NCBI GenBank assembly: GCA_020846575.1 | Contig: JADLDQ010000333.1 | Location: 1-7,552 of the forward strand | Origin: Burkholderiales bacterium | GTDB taxonomy: Bacteria > Pseudomonadota > Gammaproteobacteria > Burkholderiales > SG8-39 | DNA length: 7,552 nucleotides | Reading direction: 5' to 3' | Shown: in pieces, positions 1-5,883 of the stretch | Position numbering within the stretch: the first letter of the stretch is position 1 | Layout: each line of letters opens with the position of its first letter | The notes under the pieces: generated by a model | Seen by the model: the letters and a program-made list of their open reading frames with translations, nothing else | What the model was told of the DNA's origin: nothing | Databases searched by the model: none | Program-made: the position numbers and the translations under genes

Positions 1-136
1 CCTGGAAGAACACCATGCAGGTGTTCCACACCGCCGGGGTCCCACCGAACCACGGCAGAATCTGCTTGGCGATGATCGGCTGCACCAGAAACAGCAGAAA
101 AGCCGACAGGAAAATCGTCGCGGCGAAAACGGGCAT
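1..136 (-). CDS. Membrane spermidine-synthase-like protein, N-terminal fragment
   Basis: Partial gene entering from the left edge; only the first 45 residues are visible. They begin MPVFAATIFLSAFLLF and continue through VQPIIAKQILPWFGGTPAVW to NTCMVFFQ. This is the first membrane segment and following loop typical of large membrane proteins with multi-spanning regions and a spermidine-synthase-like (SAM-fold) domain, often annotated as fused MFS/spermidine synthase. The VQP-IAK-ILPWFGG-AVW-TC--FFQ pattern is the basis for the call; the enzymatic domain lies outside the window, so activity cannot be judged. The ATG at 136-134 is chosen because no other ATG is found in frame just upstream and the hydrophobic segment starts right after it. 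I see no good Shine-Dalgarno sequence. It is transcribed divergently from the carrier gene at 303. Confidence 0.75.
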   Translation of the reverse strand, partial: MPVFAATIFLSAFLLFLVQPIIAKQILPWFGGTPAVWNTCMVFFQ

Positions 137-265
137 GCGGGCTGAGTCGGGTCGCGTGCGAGTCGAAGGAACCTGCGAGGAGAATGTGCGTGAAAGCGCC
201 GGGGTAGAATCGCGCGGCCGCGGTGCGCGGCTGGAGTGCCGGGTCCCCTGTGCCGGGCAGCGCGC

Positions 266-273
266 AGTATAGC
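266..273. promoter_or_regulatory. Candidate -10 element(s) in the divergent intergenic region
   Basis: Within the 166-bp region between the two divergent genes, the minus strand reads TATACT (271-266), five of six matches to TATAAT. The plus strand reads the overlapping TATAGC (268-273). Neither has a recognisable -35 hexamer at 16-18 bp. The minus-strand use would give a leader of about 120 nt for the spermidine-synthase-like gene; the plus-strand use would start about 20 nt before the TTG at 303. A TAGAAT at 205-210 on the plus strand is a further weak possibility. Apart from these I see nothing convincing in 137-302. Confidence 0.25.
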
Positions 274-302
274 GGCATGCCCAGACCCTGATCGGACGCG
301 CA

Positions 303-1610
303 TTGGAACGACACCCGCAAGCCGGCGATGGCGCGCCCCGAACACCGAACGGCTCGCGTTACCTGAGATCCAAGTTCTTCTGGGTGGCGCTGCTGTATTT
401 CGCCGAGGGTTTTCCCCTCGGAATCTACTACGAGCTGTTCCCGGTCTATTTCCGCCAGCAGGGGGTAGACCTGGCGGGAATCGGCCTGCTGTCGCTCCTG
501 GGGCTCGCCTGGACGCTGAAGTTCCTCTGGGCGCCGGCAATCGATCATTTCCGCAGCCACCGGTTGTGGATGGCCGGGGCCGACCTCGCCATGGGAGCGG
601 TGATGCTGCTGTTCGCGTTCGCCGCCGGGTTCGGGCCCTGGGTCTGGGCGGCCATCGGCCTGTTCACGGTGCTCTCGGCCACCAACGACATCGCCATCGA
701 CGGCTACACCATCGAGTTGCTCGAGCGCGACGAGATGGGCCTCGCCAACGGGCTGCGCATCGGCTTCTACCGCGTCGGGATGCTCGCCTCGGGCTTCGTG
801 CTGATCCTCTCGGACTGGATACGCTGGCCCGGCGCGTTCGCCGCGGCCGCGCTCGCGTTCCTCGCCGTGGCGCTCGCCTGCCGGCTGGCGCCGCCCGAGC
901 GGGCGGCGCCCCGCGCCCGCGCCGCGTCGCTCGCGCGCGAGCTGACCATCGTCGATGCGCTCGCCGAACTGCTCTCGCGCCGCGGCATCGTTCCGGTGCT
1001 CGTGTTCATCCTGATCTTCAAGCTCGGCGACGCCGCCATGGGCTTCATGGTGAAGCCCTTCTGGGTGGACGCGGGCTTCAGCGCCACGGCGATCGGCCTG
1101 GTGTCGGTCAACGTCGGCCTCGCGCTCTCGATCGCGGGCGGCCTCGCCGGCGGCTGGTATGCCGATCGGGCCGGCATCTTCCGCGCCCTGTGGGTGCTGG
1201 GACTGTTCCAGGCGCTCTCGAACGCGGGTTACGCGATCGCCGCTGGCGTGATCCCGATCGGGCAGGGCCTCGCACCCCTGCCCGAGCACCGCGTGCTCCT
1301 GTATGCCGCGAGCGCCTTCGAATCGTTCACCGGGGGCCTGGGCACCGCGGCTTTCCTCGCCTTCCTGATGGCGATCGTGGATCAGCGGCGTTCGGCGACG
1401 CAGTACGCGCTGCTCTCCTCGGTATTCGCGCTGTCGCGCTCGCTCGCCGGCTGGGCCGGCGGCATCGGCGCTCAGGAGATGGGGTACGCGACTTACTTCC
1501 TGCTCACCGTGTTCCTGTCCTTTCCCGCCTACGCGTTTCTGCCCTGGGTGGCGCGCATGCTGCGCGCTACCGCGCCTGGATCGGCGCGCGAGCAGACGGC
1601 TTGCGGCTGA
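303..1610 (+). CDS. AmpG/PAT-family MFS transporter
   Basis: A 435-residue polytopic inner-membrane carrier of the major facilitator superfamily. Family landmarks run in order: LYFAEGFPLG (31-40), LGLAWTLKFLWAPAID (67-82), SATNDIAIDGYTIELL (125-140), RIGFYRVGMLASG (152-164), FKLGDAAMGF (239-248), FTGGLGTAAFLAFL (342-355) and LLSSVFALSRSLAG (370-383). These match the AmpG muropeptide permease / PAT (acetyl-CoA transporter-like) group in content and spacing. About twelve membrane segments are expected, with a charged cytoplasmic linker around 196-212. The substrate cannot be read from sequence; anhydromuropeptides are the textbook AmpG cargo, but this group also has uncharacterised members. The start is uncertain: TTG at 303 is the only usual start codon that keeps the whole first helix, because an in-frame stop lies at 270-272 and the next in-frame GTG (384) cuts into helix 1. 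No clear Shine-Dalgarno is seen. egtD follows 222 bp downstream on the same strand. Confidence 0.85.
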   Translation: MERHPQAGDGAPRTPNGSRYLRSKFFWVALLYFAEGFPLGIYYELFPVYFRQQGVDLAGIGLLSLLGLAWTLKFLWAPAIDHFRSHRLWMAGADLAMGAVMLLFAFAAGFGPWVWAAIGLFTVLSATNDIAIDGYTIELLERDEMGLANGLRIGFYRVGMLASGFVLILSDWIRWPGAFAAAALAFLAVALACRLAPPERAAPRARAASLARELTIVDALAELLSRRGIVPVLVFILIFKLGDAAMGFMVKPFWVDAGFSATAIGLVSVNVGLALSIAGGLAGGWYADRAGIFRALWVLGLFQALSNAGYAIAAGVIPIGQGLAPLPEHRVLLYAASAFESFTGGLGTAAFLAFLMAIVDQRRSATQYALLSSVFALSRSLAGWAGGIGAQEMGYATYFLLTVFLSFPAYAFLPWVARMLRATAPGSAREQTACG

Positions 1611-1632
1611 GTGAAGCAGCAAGGAAGGAGGT

Positions 1633-1666
1633 TCGGTCGATTCCTTTGGGCTCGGCCGATTCTTTT
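1633..1666. repeat. Imperfect 15-bp direct repeat, 19-bp period
   Basis: In the 222-bp spacer between the carrier gene and egtD, TCGGTCGATTCCTTT (1633-1647) is followed by TCGGCCGATTCTTTT (1652-1666), agreeing at 13 of 15 positions. The two T-rich ends stand out in G+C-rich surroundings. It could be a pair of protein sites on one face of the helix, a small slipped duplication, or chance. The rest of the spacer (1611-1832) holds no gene I can support. A TATCAT at 1743-1748 is a possible -10 for egtD but lacks a good -35. Confidence 0.35.
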
Positions 1667-1832
1667 CGCGGCCACCGATCACGCTGCGGAACCGCTATGG
1701 ACGCGGTGCGAAACCGGCTTCTTCGCGAGCCTCCTTTGCCGCTATCATGGGCCCGCGCCGGCGGGATCCGGTAGCGCCGCCGGGCGCATCCGTGCTCCGC
1801 ACCCGCAGAACGCCGTCCGGACGCGCGAGCGC

Positions 1833-2786
1833 ATGCCGCTGCAATTCATCCAGCACCATCTCGAGGACGCCGGCGCGCTGCGCCGCGAACTGGAGGCCGG
1901 CCTGCGGGGCGATCCACCCGCGGTGTCGCCCAAGTTCCTCTACGACGCGCTCGGCTCGCGCCTGTTCGACGCGATCACCGCGCTGCCGGAGTACTACCCG
2001 ACGCGCGTCGAGGCCTCGATCCTCGCCGCCAAGGGTGCTGAAATCGCGCGGACCGCGGGCACGGGCGCGACGTTCATAGACCTCGGCGCGGGCAACTGCG
2101 CCAAGGCGGCGCGCCTGTTCGAGCAGCTGCAGCCCGCGCAGTATGTCGCGGTGGACATCTCCGTCGAATTCCTGCGCGAGTCGCTTGCCCTGCTTTCGCT
2201 GCGGTATCCGCACCTGCCCATGGTCGGCCTGGGGCAGGATTTCTCGGCGCGGCTGCGGCTCCCCGCGCAGGTGCACAAGGACAGACGCCTGTTCTTCTAT
2301 CCCGGATCAAGCCTGGGGAACTTCTCGCCGGGCGCGGCTCGCGCCTTCCTTGTGAGCCTGCGCCGGCAGTGCGAGGCCGGCGGTGGGCTGCTGCTCGGCC
2401 TGGACCTGGTGAAGGAAAAGCCGCTGCTGGAGGCCGCCTACGACGATCCCCTGGGCGTGACCGCCGCTTTCAACCGCAACCTGTTGCTGCGACTGAACGC
2501 ACTGCTGGGCTCGGACTTCCGCCTCGCCGACTGGAAGCACCTCGCCTTCTACGACGAGGCGGCGGAACGCGTGGAGATGCACCTTCAGGCGCGGCGGGCG
2601 CTGAGCGTGTCGCTGCCCGGCGGGGAGCTGCGGTTTTCCGAGGGCGCGCGCATCCACACCGAGAACTCCCACAAGTACCGCCCCGAGGCGATCGGATCCC
2701 TGCTCGCCGGCGCTGGCTTCGGCGCCCCGGCGGTCTGGACCGACGCGAACCGCTGGTTTGCGCTGTGCTATTCGCCCGCAGCGTGA
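1833..2786 (+). CDS. egtD: L-histidine N-alpha-methyltransferase (EgtD family)
   Basis: A 317-residue cytosolic SAM-dependent methyltransferase, close to the roughly 320 residues of mycobacterial EgtD. The family trimethylates the alpha-amino group of L-histidine to hercynine, the first step of ergothioneine synthesis. Visible landmarks: PKFLYDALGSRLFDAIT (33-49), LPEYYPTR (51-58), the SAM-binding loop IDLGAGNCAK (82-91), DIS (108-110), FYPGSSLGNF (155-164), AYDDPLGVTAAFNRNLL (202-218), EMHLQA (248-253) and TENSHKY (276-282). The Glu-x-Ser in TENSHKY and the Met in EMH probably correspond to substrate-pocket residues E282/S284 and M252 of the mycobacterial enzyme. The ATG at 1833 is chosen because homology begins there; the frame stays open back to 1611 but that part looks like no protein, and no strong Shine-Dalgarno precedes the ATG. 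The partner sulfoxide synthase EgtB is not adjacent, which is unusual. A probable terminator follows, so it is not co-transcribed with the iron genes. Confidence 0.9.
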   Translation: MPLQFIQHHLEDAGALRRELEAGLRGDPPAVSPKFLYDALGSRLFDAITALPEYYPTRVEASILAAKGAEIARTAGTGATFIDLGAGNCAKAARLFEQLQPAQYVAVDISVEFLRESLALLSLRYPHLPMVGLGQDFSARLRLPAQVHKDRRLFFYPGSSLGNFSPGAARAFLVSLRRQCEAGGGLLLGLDLVKEKPLLEAAYDDPLGVTAAFNRNLLLRLNALLGSDFRLADWKHLAFYDEAAERVEMHLQARRALSVSLPGGELRFSEGARIHTENSHKYRPEAIGSLLAGAGFGAPAVWTDANRWFALCYSPAA

Positions 2787-2827
2787 ATGCGGCGCCGCAG
2801 CATCAGCGCTGAGCGGCCGATCGCACG

Positions 2828-2861
2828 AACCGGGCTGACGGCCGGTCGCAGCCCTGGTTTT
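2828..2861 (+). terminator. Probable rho-independent terminator after egtD
   Basis: GGGCTG (2832-2837) pairs perfectly with CAGCCC (2849-2854). The stem extends with AACC (2828-2831) pairing to GGTT (2856-2859) across a single bulged T at 2855. The loop is 11 nt and the hairpin runs into TTTT (2858-2861). The U-tract is short and overlaps the stem base, so efficiency is uncertain. Its place 42 bp past the egtD stop and before the Fur-controlled region fits a terminator that separates the two units. Confidence 0.5.
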
Positions 2862-2871
2862 CGCGGGTTTC

Positions 2872-2885
2872 TTGCGCTGGATCAA
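2872..2885. promoter_or_regulatory. FNR/ANR-like half-conserved palindrome
   Basis: TTGCGCTGGATCAA matches the FNR-type consensus TTGAT-N4-ATCAA at 8 of 10 defined positions: the right half is perfect and the left half has CG in place of AT. It lies upstream of the Fur box and of the iron-binding-protein gene. If it acts from about -41.5, the transcript would begin near 2920; a weak TCTAAG (2905-2910) could be the matching -10. No other evidence supports oxygen control, so this is a candidate only. Confidence 0.25.
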
Positions 2886-2930
2886 ATCCCGGGAGACGCA
2901 CTCCTCTAAGCTTCAAACGCGAATCTAAAC

Positions 2931-2949
2931 GCTAATGATAATGATTCGT
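2931..2949. promoter_or_regulatory. Fur box upstream of the iron-binding-protein gene
   Basis: GCTAATGATAATGATTCGT agrees with the 19-bp Fur consensus GATAATGATAATCATTATC at 14 positions, including an uninterrupted run of ten (TAATGATAAT). It stands out sharply as A+T-rich sequence in a G+C-rich window and ends 36 bp before the GTG start. Fur with Fe(II) would be expected to repress here, so the binding protein should be made under iron limitation. GATAAT (2937-2942) inside the box could also serve as a -10. I found no comparable box in front of the permease or ATPase genes. Confidence 0.8.
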
Positions 2950-2985
2950 GTTAGCTTTCATAACCCTGCCTACCGGGAGATGCAC

Positions 2986-4026
2986 GTGACTACCCAACGG
3001 ATCGCCTCGACCCTGCTCACCGCCGCCCTCACCCTCGGAAGCGCACACCCGGCCCTCGCCCAGGAAAGGCAGTTGAACCTGTATTCCTCGCGCCACTACG
3101 AGACGGACGAGGCTCTCTACGCCAACTTCACCCGGCACACGGGTGTGCGCATCAACCGCATCGAGGCGGGCGAAGACCCGCTGATCGAGCGCATCCGCAA
3201 CGAGGGCGCGCGCAGCCCGGCCGACGTGCTGATCACGGTGGACGCCGGCCGCCTGTGGCGGGCCGAGGAACTGGGCTTCTTCCAGCCGGTGAAGTCGGCG
3301 CTCCTGGATGCGCGCATTCCCGCGAACCTGCGCCACCCGCAGGGGCTGTGGTTCGGATTTTCGACGCGCGCGCGGGTGATCTACGCCGACAAGGCGCGCG
3401 TGGCGCCGGGGGCGGTGTCGCGCTACGAGGACCTCGCCGATCCCAGGTGGAAGGGCAAGGTCTGCGCCCGCTCTGGCGGCCATGTCTACAACCTGTCGCT
3501 CCTGGCCGGCATGATCGCGCGTTCCGGGGAGCAGAGCGCCGAGGCCTGGGCAAGAGGCGTGGTGGCGAATTTCGCCCGCAGCCCCAAGGGCGGAGACACC
3601 GACCAGATCGCCGCTGTGGCCTCCGGCGAATGCGAGCTGGCGCTGGCCAACACCTACTACTACGCGCGCCTGGCGCGCTCGGCCAAGCCCCAGGACCGCG
3701 CCATCGCCGCGAAGGCCGGCCTGATCTACCCCAACCAGGCGCCCGGCGACCGCGGCACCCACGTCAACATCTCCGGAGCGGGCGTGCTCAAGCACGCGCC
3801 GAATCGGGACACCGCTATACGCTTCCTCGAGTACCTCGCGAGCGACGAAGCTCAGCGCTACTTCGCCGACGGCAACAACGAGTGGCCCGCGGTTGCGACA
3901 GTGAAGGTGGCCAACCCGGTGTTCGCCGCCCTGGGCGAATTCCGCCAGGACACCCAAGCGGTCGCCGCCTATGGCCGCCACCAGCCGGCCGCGCAGCGCA
4001 TCTTCGACCGCGCCGGCTGGAAGTAG
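2986..4026 (+). CDS. fbpA: Periplasmic Fe(III)-binding protein of ABC importer (FbpA/FutA type)
   Basis: A 346-residue solute-binding protein that captures ferric iron in the periplasm and delivers it to the permease. Residues 1-25 form a signal peptide ending HPALA, with cleavage expected before QERQLNLYSSRHY. Mature landmarks: LNLYSSRHY (30-38; His37 and Tyr38 are candidate ligands), DVLITVDAGRLWRAEELGFFQPV (80-102), YEDLADPRWKGKVC (147-160), and LANTYYYARL (220-229), whose consecutive tyrosines 224-226 hold the usual Fe-binding Tyr pair. The end, NEWPA (298-302), is also typical. Cys160 and Cys216 may form a disulfide. The start: GGGAG at 2975-2979 lies 6 nt before GTG 2986 but touches ATG 2980, so GTG 2986 is preferred. 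An earlier in-frame ATG at 2935 lies inside the Fur box and is unlikely. Permease and ATPase genes follow but in mixed orientation. Confidence 0.92.
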   Translation: MTTQRIASTLLTAALTLGSAHPALAQERQLNLYSSRHYETDEALYANFTRHTGVRINRIEAGEDPLIERIRNEGARSPADVLITVDAGRLWRAEELGFFQPVKSALLDARIPANLRHPQGLWFGFSTRARVIYADKARVAPGAVSRYEDLADPRWKGKVCARSGGHVYNLSLLAGMIARSGEQSAEAWARGVVANFARSPKGGDTDQIAAVASGECELALANTYYYARLARSAKPQDRAIAAKAGLIYPNQAPGDRGTHVNISGAGVLKHAPNRDTAIRFLEYLASDEAQRYFADGNNEWPAVATVKVANPVFAALGEFRQDTQAVAAYGRHQPAAQRIFDRAGWK

Positions 4027-4031
4027 CACCA

Positions 4032-4073
4032 GTCCCGGCAGGGGCGATCCCGCGTCAGCCGCGCCGCCGGGAC
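4032..4073. other. Inverted repeat between the convergent fbpA and fbpB 3' ends
   Basis: GTCCCGGC (4032-4039) is the exact reverse complement of GCCGGGAC (4066-4073), separated by 26 nt. It straddles the 28-bp gap between the two convergent stops and overlaps the last codons of the permease gene. A hairpin at this place could protect or end transcripts from both sides. There is no T-run on either strand, so it is not a standard intrinsic terminator, and in such G+C-rich DNA an 8-bp match may be chance. Confidence 0.3.
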
Positions 4074-5677
4074 GAGGCGATCGAGCGCGCCAGCAGGACC
4101 ACAGGCGCGAGGCTCACTGCCACGATGACCAGCGACGCGGCGGCCGCCTGGGGCAGCCGCTCGTCGGAGGCGTACTGGTAGGCCTGCACCGCCAGGGTAT
4201 CGAAGTTGAAGGGGCGCATGGCAAAGGTCGCCGGCAGCTCCTTCATCACCTCCACGAACACGATCAGCCCGGCGCTCGCGAGGCTCGACCACATCATCGG
4301 CGCGTGCACGCGCAGCAGCACGCCCGCAGGTCGCTCGCCCAGGCTGCGCGCCGCATCCTCCATGCTGGGCCGGATGCCCGCCAGCCCCGCTTCGACCGAC
4401 TGGAGTGCGACCGAGATGAAGCGCACCAGGTACGCGTACACCAGCGCCGCCGCACCGCCGGTCAGGAGCAGGCCCGCCTCGACGCCGAACCACGCTTTCA
4501 CCGCATCGGCGATCCAGTGATCCAGCCGCGCGACCGGCACCATGATCCCCACGGCGATGACCGCGCCGGGCATGGCGTAGCCGAGGGCGGCGACTCGGTT
4601 CGCCGCATGCACCGGGCGCCAGCGGGTGATGCGCGCCGCGTAGGCGAGCAGCACCGCGAGCGCCACGGCCGCGGCGGCCGCGATCGCGGAGACGGTGAAG
4701 CTGTTGATCGAGAGCGAGAGGAAGCGCGCATCGAAGAGCCGCCCGGGCTCGGACCACACGCGGTACAGCAAGATCGCCGCGGGCAGCACGAAGCCCAGGA
4801 CCGGCGCGGCGAGGCAGGCGGCGATGACCGCAATGGCGCGCCCGCGCGAGAGCGGGTGCAGTTCGTCGCCGCGACGGGAGAGCGGATTGTGATAGCGCGC
4901 GCCGCCGCGGCTGGCGCGCTCGGCGAGGAGCACCAGCGCCACCACGCACAGCAGCGCCGCGGAGAGCTGGCCCGCGGCGGCTGCGTCGCCCATCGACAGC
5001 CACGCGCGGTATATCCCGGTGGTGAAGGTCTGCACGCCGAAATAGGAGACCGCGCCGAAATCGGCCAGCGTCTCCATCACGGCGAGCGCCGTTCCCGCCG
5101 CCAGCGCGGGCCGCGCAAGCGGCAGCGCCACCCGGTAGAACGTTCCCCACGCGCCTCGCCCGAGCAGCCTTCCCGACTCCAGCAGGCTCGCCGACTGCTC
5201 CACGAACGCCGCACGCGCGAGGAGATACACGTAGGGGTAGAGCACCAGCGAGAACACGCACACCGCGCCGCCGAGCGAGCGGATATCGGGAAACCAGTAG
5301 TCCCCGGCCCGCCAGCCGAACAGCTCGCGCAGCGCCGACTGAACGGGCCCCGAGAACTGGAGGAAATCGGTATAGGCATAGGCGATCACGTATCCCGGCA
5401 CCGCCAGCGGCAGGACCAGCGCCCATTCGAGGAGCCTGCGCCCCGGGAAGCGGAAATGGGTCACCAGCCACGCGTTGCCCGCGCCGATCAGCAGCACGGC
5501 CGCGCCCACGCCCGCGGCGAGCAGCAGCGTCGAGACGATGTAGTCCGGCAGGACGGTGGCCGCGAGGTGGCTCCAGGCGCCGCGGCCGGCGCTGAAAATC
5601 GAGCTTGCGACCACGAGCAGCGGCGCGACCAGCAGTGCCGCGACCGCGAGTGCGGGTAGCGCCAGCGCCCGAGTCAC
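4055..5677 (-). CDS. fbpB: Fe(III) ABC transporter permease, two-domain (FbpB type)
   Basis: A 540-residue inner-membrane permease made of two fused binding-protein-dependent transport domains, the usual length and layout for FbpB. The first domain (about 45-255) has the ATPase-contact EAA loop as ESGRLLGRGAWGTFYRVALP (167-186), followed by ETLADFGAVSYFGV (202-215), a stretch typical of iron permeases. The second (about 320-530) has its loop as MEDAARSLGERPAGVLLRVH (439-458), then EVMKELPATFAMRPFNFDTLA (476-496). Hydrophobic segments alternate throughout, starting at residues 5-26. GTG at 5677-5675 is preferred: on the minus strand GAGGG (5688-5684) sits 6 nt ahead of it and the first helix follows at once. 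The frame extends upstream to an ATG at 5800, but that 41-residue part is Arg/Pro-rich and unlike the family. It faces fbpA (convergent) and diverges from fbpC, so it is not in an operon with either. Confidence 0.92.
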   Translation of the reverse strand: MTRALALPALAVAALLVAPLLVVASSIFSAGRGAWSHLAATVLPDYIVSTLLLAAGVGAAVLLIGAGNAWLVTHFRFPGRRLLEWALVLPLAVPGYVIAYAYTDFLQFSGPVQSALRELFGWRAGDYWFPDIRSLGGAVCVFSLVLYPYVYLLARAAFVEQSASLLESGRLLGRGAWGTFYRVALPLARPALAAGTALAVMETLADFGAVSYFGVQTFTTGIYRAWLSMGDAAAAGQLSAALLCVVALVLLAERASRGGARYHNPLSRRGDELHPLSRGRAIAVIAACLAAPVLGFVLPAAILLYRVWSEPGRLFDARFLSLSINSFTVSAIAAAAAVALAVLLAYAARITRWRPVHAANRVAALGYAMPGAVIAVGIMVPVARLDHWIADAVKAWFGVEAGLLLTGGAAALVYAYLVRFISVALQSVEAGLAGIRPSMEDAARSLGERPAGVLLRVHAPMMWSSLASAGLIVFVEVMKELPATFAMRPFNFDTLAVQAYQYASDERLPQAAAASLVIVAVSLAPVVLLARSIASSRRRG

Positions 5678-5833
5678 CGCGGACCCTCGGGTCGGCGGGC
5701 AGCGCGAGAGCGGTGCGGGGTGATCACGCGTGAGGCATGGCAGTGGATGGGACGCCGGGTGCGCGTATCGTCGCGGCATGCCGGACGTCTGGCGGCGCAC
5801 GCCCGCCGTGTGGTCCGGCGGCGACGGCGCGCG

Positions 5834-5839
5834 ATTGTA
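5834..5839 (-). promoter_or_regulatory. Candidate -10 element for fbpB
   Basis: The minus strand reads TACAAT, five of six matches to TATAAT, in the context TTGCTACAATCG. No good -35 hexamer is found at 16-18 bp, so activator help or a non-standard promoter would be needed. It would give a leader of about 150 nt before the GTG at 5677. That leader includes a hairpin, CCGCCG (5803-5808) with CGGCGG (5816-5821), and a four-codon minus-strand reading frame MPHA. Confidence 0.35.
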
Positions 5840-5843
5840 GCAA

Positions 5844-5858
5844 GAACGATTTCTGTTC
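5844..5858. promoter_or_regulatory. Inverted repeat GAAC-N7-GTTC between divergent promoters
   Basis: GAAC (5844-5847) and GTTC (5855-5858) form an inverted repeat with a 7-nt centre. The overlapping AGAA-CGAT-TTCT (5843-5854) is a second small palindrome in the same place. It lies between the two divergent -10 elements, where the -35 regions of both promoters would fall, so a bound regulator could affect both genes. It does not match the Fur consensus and I cannot name the regulator. With 8 defined bases it may be chance. Confidence 0.3.
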
Positions 5859-5870
5859 CCTGCCCGCTCC

Positions 5871-5876
5871 TATAAT
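5871..5876 (+). promoter_or_regulatory. Perfect TATAAT -10 element for fbpC
   Basis: TATAAT at 5871-5876 is an exact -10 consensus. No clear -35 is seen at the proper distance (5848-5853 reads GATTTC). Transcription normally begins about 7 nt past the hexamer, here 5882-5884, which falls on the ATG at 5884. The message would then have little or no 5' leader. No Shine-Dalgarno sequence stands in front of this ATG, which fits a leaderless start. Confidence 0.6.
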
Positions 5877-5883
5877 GAAGCGC

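Noticed and set aside
1625..1631. Perfect Shine-Dalgarno-like AAGGAGG after the carrier gene
   Set aside because: No ATG, GTG or TTG follows at 5-10 nt with a plausible reading frame, so it starts no gene I can support.
236..1774. Long plus-strand reading frame overlapping the carrier gene
   Set aside because: Arg/Pro/Gly-rich translation without domains; a typical shadow frame of a G+C-rich gene in another frame.
1611..1832. N-terminal extension of EgtD from a GTG at 1611
   Set aside because: The frame is open but the 74 residues resemble no part of the family; homology begins exactly at ATG 1833, which gives the normal length.
2789..2798. Palindrome GCGGCGCCGC right after the egtD stop
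   Set aside because: Without a loop or T-run it cannot act as a terminator; such palindromes are expected by chance at this G+C content.
3969..5471. Long minus-strand reading frame overlapping fbpB
   Set aside because: Arg/Ala/Gly-rich alternative frame of the permease gene; no homology to known proteins.
3255..5659. Two long plus-strand reading frames (3255-4181, 3971-5659) across the end of fbpA and antisense to fbpB
   Set aside because: Low-complexity Arg/His/Gln/Gly-rich translations with no family features; the overlapping fbpA and fbpB proteins account for the sequence.
5737..5883. Upstream start for the ATPase at ATG 5737
   Set aside because: It would add 49 residues with no family resemblance and would place both promoter elements inside the coding region.
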